64,000 nt of DNA, taken from contig JAUIRK010001018.1 in assembly GCA_030549495.1 (NCBI GenBank), forward strand, positions 262,501 through 326,500, given 5' to 3'. The notes beneath the pieces are model-generated. The model worked only from the letters and a program-made list of their open reading frames with translations. It did no database searches and was not told where the DNA came from. This DNA is from Nectonema munidae (taxonomy: Eukaryota; Nematomorpha; Nectonematoida; Nectonematidae). Shown piece after piece: positions 11,682 to 23,865 of the stretch (positions are counted from its first letter, which is position 1; every line of letters starts with the position of its first letter). A program made the position numbers and the translations under genes.

Positions 11682-12872
11682 CAGGGATGTCCAACTAAAA
11701 CAAGCAGCGGGCCATTTAGAAAAGTTATTGGACACGGTCGGGCCGCACCTATTTAAAAAAATAACAATAATTTTTTTATAAAATATTTATCAGAAACATT
11801 TTTATCTTGATTACTGATTATCACAATTTTTATGAAAATTAAACATAAAATGAGTAGTTAATGGAAAGAGTCATTTTTATTTATAAAAGCTGTCTCTCAC
11901 TTTTACAAATAATTCAGATTCAAATTTTTCAAATGAAAACATTGGGATTAATGTGTCAATACGCTATTTTATATTAAGTGAATTAATACTTGTAATCTAT
12001 TTACAGTTCACTTGTATCATTGAGAGCTTCTTTGACATCTTTTGTCTTTTGCCAAAACGTCAATTTGTGGTTTGATTTTATTTGATGCAGCTATCCGTAG
12101 AGAAGATTTTAAGTTTTCATCGGTCAGTCTTGTGCGCAAATAATTTTTGTTAAGCTTCATCAGTGAAAAAAATTTCTCGCATTTATACGTACTCCCAAAC
12201 ATACAAACTATTTTTTGACCAAATGAATCAGCTTTGGAAACTGGCTTCCATCAAGACTTGAGTAGAATTTGGGAATACCCAAAGTTTCAAACGTTTTCTT
12301 CAGCATGGTATTGCATTGAAGATCAACTATTTCCATTTGAATATTTTCATTCAATTGATTAACGTCGAAATTGAAAGGATCTACAAATAACTCAAAATCA
12401 GATTTTAATGATTTGAGGTCTTTGAATCTTCTATCGAATTCATTGAAAAGAACATCAATGTAATCAACACATTCTGATAAAGCCTCTTCATTTATTACAG
12501 ATAGAGATTTTAAAAAGGAAAATGTTCCAAATTTTTCATTTCTAGATCTTTTCTCCAAATTTTTAATTTTATCTTGAAAGCAGTTACATTATCATTCATT
12601 TCAACTATCATACTTGTTTCTCCCTGAAGTTTTAAATTTAAAATGTTCAAATATTTGCTAATATCAACCAAAAAAGCTAGACTAGTCAAGAAAAAAGTAT
12701 CATCAAGCTCGGGAAGTGATCTATTCTTTGATTCTATGAAAACTTTTATTTAACTTAAATTTAAATGTTAAACTTTAATTTAGCATCAACCTTATCTCAT
12801 TTTCTTAGAGGGCCGCAGAAATTTGCCTTGCGGGCCGCATGCAGCCCGCGGGCCGCGTGTTGGACACCCCTG
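11682..12872 (-). mobile_element. hAT (Buster/GTF2IRD2-type) transposon relic
   Basis: Inverted ends CAGGGATGTCCAAC and CAGGGGTGTCCAAC, and a perfect 8-bp duplication GTCTAAGG at 11674-11681 and 12873-12880. The minus strand encodes pieces of a transposase: 12558-12208 (ALSECVDYIDVLFNEFDRRF region) and 12202-12017 (CEKFFSLMKLNKNYLRTRLT, then DENLKSSLRIA), the dimerisation end shared with GTF2IRD2-like domesticated transposases. The frame is broken between the two pieces and the N-terminus is missing. Length 1191 bp, so an internally deleted copy. Confidence 0.85.
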
Positions 12873-13205
12873 GTCTAAGGGCACTCTTCATATTGTAGAC
12901 ATCAATGCAATTAAGCATGTTGTCCAGAAAAAGATTTTTAGTATGTGGAATAAAATCACGTTTGAATATTGATCTTACAATCATTTTTTGCAGAAGATTT
13001 AAAGATGAATCCTGAGTGTGACCGAATTTATGAAGAGATCATATATTAAAGAAAGAGAAAGAAAGTTTCCTTTCAAACAAACAATAAAAAATGTAATAAA
13101 TTTTCATTACATTAGTTTATTGAAATCAATGAACCTAGAGTTAATAAACTTTTGGAAAGATGACAAGCTAAGAGAAAATTCTGAAAATAAATCAATGTAA
13201 ACGTT

Positions 13206-16200
13206 GTAAAAGTCCGCTAAGAAATGGATTGCTTAGATAACAGACTAGAAGCAACATTCTAGAGAAGTATATCTAGGGAAAGTTCTAATTTTTTACAAAA
13301 TTAAAGTTTACTAGTGAGTTGAATATAGAAGGTAGAAGTGAGTTTAAAAGCTTATAGGTAAAACGGTCAATTTTATGATAATAGATGTCTTGGTCTTTTA
13401 AAGTTGAATATTGAAAAAAAAATTGGTTAATGTGAGATATGAATTTTAAATTAAATATCATTCTTAAAGCTTTCTTTTGAAGACGAAGAAAATATTTACA
13501 ACTACTATGGCCCAATTGGATATGCCATAGTTGAGTTGGAGAAGGAATACAGATTTATAGAGAATAAGAAGAATTTTGATTGGTTATAAGTTTTTTATTT
13601 CCCTGTTTATGCCTATGATGTAGCGCCATTTGGGAGAAACGAAAGAATAGAATCAAATTTACTGATATTTTTTTATATGAAAAAAGCTTACTACCAGATT
13701 TCTTCGGATTAATTTTCAATTTATTATCAGAGAACGAAGAGAGAATATATATTCTATATATTGATCAGAAATACTATGTCCAGGTGTTATTATGCTTAAA
13801 TCATCAGCATATGGAAGAGTTATGACATCCTTTTAAAGATTCAGTAAAGCCATTGATATAAATATTGAATAATAGAGGACCTAAAATAGACCCTTGAGGT
13901 TCTCCGGATTGTATACGTGTGCTCAAAGATGATTTATTATTTATAAAATCTGTTTGATATCTATTTTTCAAATATGATTTCATGAAAAGAGAGGAATTGA
14001 TAGAGGTCAAAGAGTCGAAAGTCGTTGATAGATCCAAAAATAAAGATATCACTTATTTTCTTGCTTCTAATAAATAAATAATTTTGTTTATGAAGATGCA
14101 GTGAAAATTTTAAGTAGAAAACATATTTCTGAAACCAAATTGATCATTTGAGAGTAAATTACTCTCTGAGACAGAGCCCGCGCGGGGGGCTCAAATAGGC
14201 TGAAACTATACATTATGAAAATACACACTATAAAATTTTCCTTTCTAGAAGCAAATTCGATCAACATCGGAAACAAGAGCTAAAGAAGGTCATAAAAGTA
14301 AGGTGATGAGGATTGAGGAGTATTATAAAACAAAAATGAAAGAAGAAAATCATTTTATCAACAATATTTTTAGAGTAAAAAAGCAATTTACACGTCAAAC
14401 ATTCAGCCTTCTTGACTTTTCGTTGAAATAGTTCAAAAACTCTTTTAAGGGTCGAAAAACTTCCCTCACAGGATGCAGTACTGATTCCTATTGTTAGAGC
14501 AGCTTGATACTCAAAAAATACTCTAGACAATTTTATAATATATTTATTGAAACTACCGATGTAGAAAGAAAATACTTCTTCACAAGCGCATTTTATCGGA
14601 TGTAATTCATTTAAAACTTATATAAGCTTGAAAAATTGAGGGGAGATGCTTGGAAAATTGAGTGGGGCTGAGGGGTAGAGGAGGGGGGGGGGGTCTCAGG
14701 TCAAAAATGGGGGGGGGGGGGGGGGGGGAGCTTAAGCCACCAAAAATAGGGTGCGCGGGCCTTGCTCTGAGATTAGTTATTTTTTTCAAAAATTTTAGAT
14801 ATGGAACTTATAATTGCTATAGGTCTTTAGTTACAGTTGTGACCTTTTTTTGGTATATGAATTATTTTAGTATATTTCAAGACATCAGGAAAGGTGTTAA
14901 AATATATACAATAATTGAAAGCTATCATGAAAATAGGTGAGAGTGTATTTGCTTCAATTTTAAGATCATGAGGGAAAATTCAGTACCAATCTTCACATTT
15001 CCTATCTTTTAAATTTGATAAAGCCACGTAAATGAAAATCGGTATTTAGTAGTCGATAAATACTTTTTGAACGAAATGGAGGTATAAGAAAAATTGTAGT
15101 TACCGGGAAAAATAATTAGAGAATATATTGCATAAAGTGGATTCATCAGTGATAAATTCCTCATTATTTTTCAGCGCTGGTTGAGGATATATCTTCTTTT
15201 TTAAAAAAATGAAAACATTTTCCAAGAAGGTTTATTATCTCATTCTCTTTTTCTTTCTTCCATTAAAAAATTTTTTATCTCTTTTTTTTTAAATCAAATT
15301 GAGTAGATCTTCAGTGGCCCACTTTTGTTGTTTCACGTTATACTAATTTTTTGCAATAATTTTTAAATTCTGCTAATTTGTTATTAAAATCATATACATT
15401 ATGGTTGATGGATCAATGCTGAGAGGAGAGAGTAACAAAAACCAATCATTATTTAGAACTAAGTTAATGAATTATCTTTCATCAAAAAATTTTATAGAGT
15501 TTATTTTGCTTTATGCCTATTAACATATGTGTGAATGATCTGAGAGGAATGACGTAAGATTTTTGGTTAATTTTACTAGATGGAATGAAAAAATTGTCAA
15601 GAAGAGTTTTGCTTGAAGGTCTAGTTGAAGTTGTAATAGAAGGTATAAAAGAATGCGACAAAAGAAGAGTTAAAAAAGACGCTCTCATTGAATTATTTTC
15701 AAGGTCAAGTAGATGATAGTTAAAATAACCTAAAATATTATTAGTAACACTATAATGTAATATTATTGAATGTTTCCATATCGGCTAATTTTTGATTTGG
15801 CAAACGATAAAAGTTATTCAAACATAATTTGAATTCTTTGACACTCAGCTCTAGAAAGGAAAACTCACAAAGTTCATCAAATGAACCAAAAGAAACTATT
15901 TTAAATGGAACAGATTCATGGATAAAAAAAAGCTAATCCACCATGTTTAGAATTTATTTTAGGAAAACAAACAAAATTATATGACCCTAATTTGTAAAAA
16001 GTAAAATTGCCAGTTCTAAACCAGGTTTCTTCAAAAAGTTCCAGTTCAAAAAATTTAGCTCTCAGAGAATGGATGTTTAGGCTAATAAGACTTATTTCGT
16101 TACATTCCGATATAATTTCGTAATCAGAAAAAATGAAAGATGGCTGAAATTCAATGTCATAATTGAAAAATTGAAGAGTTAGTAGATCATTTAGCTTAGA

Positions 16201-16510
16201 TTGATAAGAAGGAGGCTCATTCATCATCTCAAGATGATGATGAATGAGCACCATCTTTTAACATGGCTGATCTCATATTAAACAAATTTGCATTTATGAC
16301 GCATGGCGGAATGATTAAAATCCGTTGAACCATTTTTAAAACAATTTACACACTTAAGATTAGTTTCATCTTCAAGGGAACAATTCCGACTATTATGTTT
16401 ATCAGAACAATATTTACATATACGTGAATTTTTAAAATTTGAAGCTATATGACCAACCATATAGCAGTTCGAGCAGTGTTTATAGGTGCAAAATGGAAAA
16501 GCTTTACAAT
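13206..16510 (-). mobile_element. LINE (Jockey/CR1 group) with zinc-knuckle ORF1, interrupted by a hAT
   Basis: Read on the minus strand: 16460-16278 has zinc-knuckle cysteines (ICKYCSDKHNSRNC, KCVNCFKNG) of an ORF1; 16254-15916 has the start of an endonuclease (ISLISLNIHSLRAKFFELEL, FEETWFRTG); 14052-13804 is reverse transcriptase (SGEPQGSILGPLLFNIYING); 13515-13285 is the C-terminus (LRLQKKALRMIFNLKFISHI). Several stops and shifts separate these parts, so it is dead. The hAT at 14172-14764 is inserted in the RT region. The clade is given by gross motif resemblance only. Confidence 0.78.
14172..14764 (-). mobile_element. hAT element inserted in the LINE
   Basis: Ends CAGAGCCCGCGC and, on the other strand, CAAGGCCCGCGC, flanked by the perfect octamer CTCTGAGA at 14164-14171 and 14765-14772. 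The minus strand 14530-14261 encodes a hAT dimerisation segment (STASCEGSFSTLKRVFELFQ). A long G-run at about 14683-14728 makes spurious glycine- or proline-rich open frames. It is 593 bp long and internally deleted. Confidence 0.75.
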
Positions 16511-16958
16511 GATTGAAGTTAAAAAATAGAAAAAAATTTAGAATTAATTCTTAATTAAATAATTAAGAAATTTAATTAATTAATTAATTAAATATTTATA
16601 AATTGAATCAACATCGCTTCAAATATTGATGAATATTTTTGGAAAAAGTTCCTTTTGTTTTACTTTTACACAGTTCTCTTCAGGTGCAGCTTTTCCTTTG
16701 CTATCAGTATTTTTATCGAGAAACTTTAAAAATATTGTGTTGTTGGGATGAGAGAGCTTTTTAACAGGAACGTTTTTTAGGGCTACATTAGATAATATAA
16801 TTTGATAATGCCTTCCCCATTTTTGTCATTTGTGGGAACCAGTAGTAGTAAAATATTGCATCGATAATAATTGGATGCGATCTTATATAAATGACAAAGA
16901 AAAAGAAAGTTATTAAAGTTATTCAACGTATATAAAAGGTTGTTTCATGACTTTTTAG

Positions 16959-17122
16959 TCCTGTTGAAGTGTAAAAAAACGCACATGAACATAAAACTGA
17001 TTGCGCAAAAAGTCATTCCCGAAAAGATTCACCTTGGATTCAAGAAGGAATGTCAAATCCTCTTTCCAAAATCCAACAAAATCGTCTTCAACATTTCTTT
17101 GACAGAATGTGGAACTAAAAAG
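16959..17122 (+). CDS. ZP-N repeat 2, first-half exon (C1-C3)
   Basis: Begins after GACTTTTTAG with two bases completing a codon, then 54 codons. C1 is in LLKCKKTHMNIKLIA, C2 in FKKECQILFP, and C3 in the motif ISLTECGTKK, the clearest ZP-N-like ECGT signature in the window. The exon ends in phase 0 before GTGATT. It sits immediately 3' of the intron that holds the LINE remnant at 13206-16510. As elsewhere in the array it encodes about half a domain of roughly 90-100 residues. The longer open frame through the donor continues only into non-coding-looking sequence. Confidence 0.8.
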
Positions 17123-17821
17123 GTGATTCATTTTTTTAATCGCTATAAAGCTACTGGATTTTTGTAGAACATATCTTTTCTATAACTTCCATAGTGATGT
17201 GAACATTTTTATATTTCAACTTTTATTTATAAAGAAAATTGTAGTCCAAACATTATTTTGGTACAAGATGAAACTTCTATGTGCTGGCCAAAATTTGAGA
17301 TCATATGATCATTATAAACCTAAAACTCATCATAATCATTATCAATAATAGCAAACTCATCATACCATGATGATGTATCATTAACACATCACCACCATCT
17401 CTGTTTATCTACACTAATAAACTTTTTTAAAAATAAAGTCTCATTTGAAATAATCGACAAAGAGGTAACTAATTTGTTCCAAACTTCATATAACAACTGT
17501 TAATGCTACGAAATTTTGGCATTATTGATTGGAAGTATTTTGTTAATATATATAACACATTGTACACACTCAAGGGCGTCGTTGGCATGGTGGTTAGACC
17601 TCAGAGATTTCATTTATGTGGTATATTTATTAAAAGAGTTTGAATAATGGCATGAATAAATTACACCCACTCGCACCATTTGAGGAAGCATAGCTTTCAT
17701 TTATTTCACACACTATGAATGCTATACAAAAATTTATTGTTCAAAAAAACTCGCTAACCTCAATTCCTCTTTGAATACGCCTCCCTAAAGTGACTTTATT
17801 TTCGTTGTTTTGAGTTTTTAG

Positions 17822-18266
17822 GATAAGGAGGTGTATGAAAATATCGTTGAAGTTTCCCTGCCTAACATTTCCCATCCTCAAAACTTCATCTTCAAGCATC
17901 GAATCAAATGCAATCTCACTGATTCCGTCAAAAGCATTCCCCTGAAGAAACTCTTCACTGACGGCCTTAAAAAGATTTTAAATGCGACAAAGCCAATAAA
18001 TAATTTCAAGCCTTCAACCCTTCCAGCTACAACAACAACAACACGGTTTCCTACGACAACAGCCCCCATAACCTCAACAACCACAAATCGACGTGTGCCA
18101 TCTACACGAGTGGTGAGTGTGACACGCGGAGGTATCTCCCCACCGATTTACACTCCTACCCCCCGAAGAATTGTCACGACCCCACAACCCAGGATAAACA
18201 CTCACTCTTCGACGCTGCCTCCTCCAAAAGTGACCATCAGTAGTGATTTGCTGCCCGAAAAATTAT
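17822..18266 (+). CDS. ZP-N repeat 2, second-half exon (C4) with Thr/Pro-rich linker
   Basis: Starts after GAGTTTTTAG in phase 0. The first 34 residues complete repeat 2: DKEVYENIVEVSLPNIS, then FKHRIKCNL with C4. About 110 residues follow, very rich in Thr, Pro, Ser and Arg (TLPATTTTTRFPTTT and similar), as in mucin-like O-glycosylated spacers. The 3' end is uncertain. A strong donor GTGAGT would end the exon at 18112 in phase 0; a weaker GTATTA at 18267 ends it in phase 1 and keeps the still Pro/Thr-rich sequence. Reading to the in-frame stop near 18373 is less likely, because the last part loses that bias. The exon is longer than any other second half here. Confidence 0.72.
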
Positions 18267-19830
18267 GTATTAATAACTACTCTCTTTTCTTGATGGACTC
18301 ATCATCGTTTATTTTACATTTAGCACTTTACATCAATACGACGAACAAAGAAAAAGAAGCTAGGGATAAGTAGCTTCCAATTTTTTTTGAATATTTTTCA
18401 TTTTCTATACTTTAAGAAGTGTTCTCCATTGCTTTGTTATCTCAGTTGATTTTAATAGGGAATGTAGATCATGAGGATGGAATCACGCCAAAAATACCCT
18501 AAAAAATCCATTTTTAAAGAGATATAAGAAATCAGTGAATGACAAATTATTATTAACAGTAGGTTGGATAACATGCTAAAAAAACTGAAACTTTTTTTTT
18601 TTATAAATTTTTAAATTTTTTCAATCACGTAACATGTATAATACAACTTCACTCCAAAAAATAAGTAGAAAAATGAAAATGTTTAGAACTCAATACAAAA
18701 TTAAAAATATTTAAATAAAAATGATAATAGGAGACAAATAAAATTGCCTTCTTCCAACTTTGGATAAATGGAGAAAATGAATGCGTGATGATAAAAAGAG
18801 AGTTTAAGTTTCAAGAATACACAAATACTAAACTGCAGGATAAGGATTATGGCGTCTTAAACTGTATATTAATGCGAGGTTTTAATGTAATCTTTCGATG
18901 TAGAAATTTTCCTTACATATTCGGACTAAATATCCATTGATTTTGCACATGATATTGCTTAGTGAAGTGATTCCCCATATGTTTAATGCTATTTCTGGCA
19001 TTAGCGTCACTCATATGCTCGTGAAATCGAGTAAAATACAATAAAAAATAGAATTTAATTTCACACTACCTTCCACATTTTAAGATTGAATTATTTACTG
19101 TTTTTAAAACTTAATAGACTTAGTAGTGTTTAATTTTATTAACAAATAAACTGAAAATATTATTCTCTTTTTATGAGGAAATGTAAAAAGATTAGAATGA
19201 ATATATTTAAAATCTTTTTTTTAATTAATATCCTGTTCATTTGATATAAAAAACAATCCAAATTTGAGCTATAGTTGATCAGAGGCAGTAATGAAGCCAG
19301 GAATTTATCTCTTTGATTACTGTAACTGAAAGTAGAGTTAGATTAACGTAGTAGAAATCACAAGTTAGGAAAAGTGACCTTATTGGTATATTTGATGTTT
19401 AAATAATTAACTTGAATAAGTTTATCACTGAGTTAGTTATAGTTATGGAAATATTTCATTCGTTTTTAAACAAATTTCATCAAAAATATTTTTTTTGGAT
19501 ATGGATTTCTCTTTTCTTTTGTAAAGGATATATTCAACTATATGAGTTATATAACCGCTTATCGACCACTGTCGACTTTACAAAAATAAACTCGTCTGAA
19601 TTTATTAATTATTTTAATACAAATCTTCTGCTTTACAGTGGATATTGTCTGCTTATTCTGGTCCCTGACGAGTTAATTATGGATAAGCGTATTAGTTAAT
19701 TAATTCTTTTAATCTAATGATCTTTATTTCTTAAAAAATTTAATGATTTTAATTGAAAAAATTTTTTCCTAAATTTTACTTTTAAATTTGCTGCTTTAAC
19801 TACAAAATTCATGTGCACTCTTTTTAATAG
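18267..19830. other. Intron, no recognised content
   Basis: AT-rich. The open frame 19412-19699 overlaps a dispersed element (TCTGCTTATTCTGGTCCCTGACG at 19648, related to 21349-21375) and is not taken as a gene. A small exon could be hidden here, because the flanking linker phases do not meet. Confidence 0.4.
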
Positions 19831-19921
19831 GAATGGTAAAGATGAAAAAAAATCTGAAAATGTTTCCCCAATCTCCATTGGAATACAGCCAGGAGTGCCA
19901 GATAACATAAAACTGCCGGAG
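19831..19921 (+). CDS. Linker exon between ZP-N repeats 2 and 3
   Basis: A 91-nt exon between TTTTTAATAG and GTATTA. In phase 2 it reads NGKDEKKSENVSPISIGIQP then GVPDNIKLPE and ends in phase 0. The composition resembles the other linkers. It feeds the 19-nt exon at 20032 without a frame break. A phase-2 end from the previous exon is not obvious, so one more small exon may lie between 18267 and 19830. The minus-strand open frame over this region is a shadow. Confidence 0.5.
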
Positions 19922-20031
19922 GTATTATTTTCGCTAGTTCTAACGCCTTAATAAATCTGTTTATGATATATTTTCTTAAAATTAGCTTTTTGAAAAAGTA
20001 CTTCAAAGTATTTACAACTTGTCTTTTTTAG

Positions 20032-20050
20032 GTTTTAAATTTATTCTCAG
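20032..20050 (+). CDS. 19-nt linker micro-exon before ZP-N repeat 3
   Basis: Flanked by GTCTTTTTTAG and GTATCA. It encodes VLNLFS plus one base, phase 0 to phase 1, exactly joining the exon ending at 19921 to the ZP-N exon starting at 21749 (joined codon GTT, Val). A hAT-type MITE begins only 46 bases downstream. The call depends on phase fit and splice motifs, since 19 nt is too short for any compositional test. Confidence 0.4.
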
Positions 20051-20095
20051 GTATCACAAGTAAGTAGCCAAGATTGCAAAAGTTATACTTCACAT

Positions 20096-20370
20096 CAGTG
20101 GCGGATCCAGAAATTTCTTATAGGGGGGCCGAAATCTATTTAAATTTTTTGCAATTTTGCTAAAAGTCTTCAGAGAATACGACAGCTGTATTATGTCTTT
20201 TAGAATTCGATTTGTTATATCGTTGATATAAACGTAATCAACTACCAACAAGTATTGTTTCAGGAAAAAGCAAAATTTGTAGGGGTAATTTTCAAAGCCA
20301 TTTTTCATAGGGGGTGGGGCCTAGGCCCATGAGCCCCCCTCCCCCCCCCCCCCCCCTGGATCCGCCACTG
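20096..20370. mobile_element. hAT MITE, CAGTGGCGGATCCAG family, copy 1
   Basis: Perfect 15-bp inverted ends CAGTGGCGGATCCAG, flanked by CTTCACAT (20088-20095) and CTACACAT (20371-20378), seven of eight alike. The second copy lies in opposite orientation at 34323-34574. The interior holds C/G-runs and no coding sequence. Confidence 0.82.
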
Positions 20371-21748
20371 CTACACATATATTGCGTAATATACAAAAAG
20401 GCCAGATGGATAAGCAAATTATATTCATTTGATAAATAGAATTTTGGTGAATTGTTTTCATGTTGAATAAAAGAAGTCTTTTGATATAGTATTTTTATCA
20501 TTAGATAAATAAATATTGTCTGTGTGAAATGGAATGTTAAACTTGAGTGATCTAAACTACAAAATTATATTAATTAAAAAAATTTAATTATAAAAATTTA
20601 AATGCTCATATTTTTCCTACAATAAAAAAATGTAAAGTTGTAATCCAAAAAAAATAAAAGCCTTGGAAGTTAAAAAAATTAGAACTTTTTGAACTTAAAA
20701 TGATTTATATGTTTCATTAACTTTCAAACGTAAAAACTTATTTTTAAAACTAATACAAATATAATTTGGATTAACAATACCAAAATTAATATGAATTATA
20801 CCATTTTAGATTCTATAAAATTTTGCGAAAAAAATTCCAAATAAATAAGGATATCGTCTCCTTCTAAATGCATTGACTTTTATTTGCTTGTCAAATTTAT
20901 GCACTTTATTGATTACTTTGAATCATTCCTTATGCTATGTTTTTCCGTAAGAGTACTTATGGGTTTGTTGCAATATTTACTCGATTTTTATGTTAAGAGA
21001 GAATCAAGCTAGCGAGCGCAACCCATTTAGTACCAATGTTCGCAAAGGAAGGAACTCAAACGACTCCAGTAATCTATATTTAATTCTATTCCAAAAGAAG
21101 AGTTCATGTGCGTTGTCCTTTGTGAACTTTCGTACTAAATGGCTTATTCAATTTTTAACAGTATTTGAAGAATGAACACTTGTCTAAACAAGAACATTTT
21201 TTAATAAAGCGTGAACTATTGTTGGAGCACGTGCATATAAGTATTCCAATTCTTTCGAATATACCAAATTGATCATTTGCCTATAAAGAGGACCAAAAAT
21301 ATAGAATATTCATATCCTTCTTTTTACATCCTCAAGTTTCCCAATCGTCTGCATATTCTGGCCGATAACGGGTTAAAAAGGTCAGGGTAGAAAGGAGCAA
21401 GCAAAATCTTTGTTATGATTGGATAAACAATTTTGAATAATATTTTAAGTTTAATCAATCATATTATGCTAAAATCGAGGCAATTGTTTTTGAACATTTT
21501 TTGATTAAATTTTAAATTTTCAAATGAACCGCGCAAAAAATCTCGAATCTGATTGGCTATAATTCTATCATTTTCCATGCTATATTCCCCTTATATACGA
21601 GTAACCTGTGCTTCTCGATATAACTAGTCCTTAATATATTTAGACTCTTTGAAATTTATTTTTTTCTTTTTTTCTAATAAAAAGCGCATTTATAGATATG
21701 TCATCGATATTTGGCATATGTTACAAAAGATAATGCTTTAGATTAAAG

Positions 21749-21915
21749 TTTTATGCATGCCAAATTCAATGGAGATATCGTTGAAGTTTCCACAAAACTT
21801 CAATGGCAGAATTTACATAGAAAAGCACAAAAAAGATTGCACATGGAACGCTTCCAACATCTTCACCATCACTCTCTCTATCTTAAGGAGTGAGTGTGGA
21901 TTAGCAGCGAATCAG
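21749..21915 (+). CDS. ZP-N repeat 3, first-half exon (C1-C3)
   Basis: Two bases then 55 codons, phase 1 to phase 0, acceptor GATTAAAG and donor GTCTTA (an unusual but acceptable GT). It reads LCMPNSMEISLKFPQNFNGR, with C1, the IEISLKF-type strand and the F-x-G turn; C2 is in KKDCTWNAS and C3 in LRSECGLAANQ. The spacing of the three cysteines matches repeats 1 and 2. The upstream ATG at 21757 is internal to the domain and not taken as a start, because C1 precedes it and the phase fits the linker exons. Confidence 0.78.
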
Positions 21916-22502
21916 GTCTTACTTTTAATTTTTACACACGTGTGATTCGTTGTTTCAAATCTCACGTTTAACTTTTCTCTCCTTTTGCGTCTGGATTTTT
22001 CATTTTATTATTTAACAATTTTATGTCAATTGATTTTAACCGGTTGAATTTTTAACAATATTTTCAGACTAACTTATGTACTCGTAAATAAAATGAATTA
22101 TTATCATTTAAATTTTATTTAAAAAAGTTATGCTCCCATTATACAAGTTACCGAAAGCAATTCTAAAAAAAAAGCACTTCTTTTTTCATACCACAATTTC
22201 AAAATATTCTCGGATTTAATGGTTCACGATAATTCTTTTCACGATAAAAGGTTTTCCGAATTCATTAATTTCTTTATTTTTTAAGAATCGACATTTTGAG
22301 TCTCTTTCTTGTAAATTTTTTTCTATATCATCATATATACATATATTAGTACTAGCTGTGGAACTAGAGGGCAGGGCTAGACCCCTTTCCAACTATTAAT
22401 GTTAAAAAAAGGCCATAACTACTGGTTTAAATGACAGAGTGGTAGATCACGTCTAACTTCCGGTACTCAGATATTTAACCACGTCTTTAATATTCATTAA
22501 AG

Positions 22503-22695
22503 GATGCGGACTTAGTGAAGACTTCTTTGGTGATTGACTACTTCAATACAGAGCTCTTCCTTGTGCTTGGACGCTCAATTCATCCAGTGAACTGCTCCAT
22601 ATCCAATGAAAAGCTCATAGATTCCGAAGACTCAATACAAATCACTCCAAAATCAAACTCTAGAAGTAATAGTACTAATTACTTATCCGATTTTC
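22503..22695 (+). CDS. ZP-N repeat 3, second-half exon (C4) with Ser/Asn-rich linker
   Basis: Starts in phase 0 after TTCATTAAAG: DADLVKTSLVIDYFNTELFL, then RSIHPVNCSI with C4. A linker rich in Ser and Asn follows (SNEKLIDSEDS, NSRSNSTNYLSDF). The proposed donor GTAAAT gives a phase-1 end, so it can join directly to the next first-half exon at 24260 (codon CTG, Leu). A longer frame to a stop near 22772 is open but hydrophobic and unlike the other linkers. Confidence 0.7.
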
Positions 22696-22890
22696 GTAAA
22701 TTTTCTTCTGTATACAAGTCGTTTATTGAAATAGAAATAATAATGAATGTTTTAGAGCAAAATATTTTTTAATCTTTTTTGTATTGATTTGTATATATTG
22801 CTTAGTATATATGTTGAGTGTTTACAACTCCAAACAGAAAGAGAACATCTACTCATTCATCGCCTTGTATCAGTGATTATAGCCGAGAGG

Positions 22891-22970
22891 TCGCTTGTAT
22901 CGAACTATGAAGAAAGAAGGCTTGATGGGCGATCGACGCCAAGACTTTGAGTTATCGAAGCCCAGTATTT
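22891..22970. repeat. Dispersed 75-bp repeat, copy 2
   Basis: Counterpart of 11385-11462, with identity concentrated in CGCTTGTATCGAACTATGA, GAAGGCTTGATG and TTTGAGTTATCGAAGCCC. Intronic. Confidence 0.55.
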
Positions 22971-23865
22971 GATCAAACGTACTCACGCCGAAATAAAGCA
23001 TGCTCATGATTTTATAGAAATGCGAGCAATTTATCCATGTTGATCTTTACGAAGATAAGGAAGAAATGCGGAGACACATACCGAAAGTAGAAGTATTAGC
23101 GCATTCATACTCCACACTAGAAAGAAGGTGAAAACCAAAAATAGAATAAAAAAATGGGTGTGCCACTCTAAATTTTTTAAAGATAGGAAACTACTCAACA
23201 CGCTCTGCATCGTTACTCAATCTTACTTAGATAAAGTTGTAGCTTTGTTTTCGAGTGAAAGTCAAAGAAAAATTCTTTTATATAAATAAAAAAAAACTAA
23301 ACAAAAATTCCTTTATAAATAACTTACAGAATTTATTTGAGAAAAAAATTCAACCGACCCCTAAAATTCTTTTAGTGGCAGACTCGCATAGTATTTATCA
23401 TACTTTGTCTTCATAAAAAAGCTTAAACTCTCATCATAGCCCAGAATGAATGCACATTATTTCTTAGTGCATTTCTTTAAAAGGGCTTATTAGCCAAACA
23501 AAAAATCATGAAATTTTTATTAAAGTAAAAAAACAAAAAAAAAGAAGAAAAATGAACTTTGGTTTTTTCATTGAAGTTCGATTTTTAAAAATTTTATTTA
23601 TACACTTGAATAAACCTCCAGTTTATCAACTGGATCAAGAACTCTAAATGGCACATTTGAAGCGCGTGCAGAAAGAAGCCAAGAAAAGGAATTATAAAAT
23701 TCTTCCTTTCCATTTAGTATACTTTCACATATGCATTCATCTTTGGACTAGCCAACCTGTGAAGGAAATAGAATCTAATTCTTGTTTATTTAATCGAATT
23801 TTGAAAGATATAAGAAATTCGTGAGATTAACCCATTTTGGATTATTGTTCCTGTAGACTGTAGAG

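Noticed and set aside
14607-14940. Gly/Pro-rich frames on both strands
   Set aside because: Caused by the long G-run inside the hAT at 14172-14764.
17575-17605. tRNA-like A box (GGCATGGTGGTTAGAC)
   Set aside because: No B box follows.
17878-18084. Minus-strand Val-rich frame
   Set aside because: Antisense of the Thr-rich spacer.
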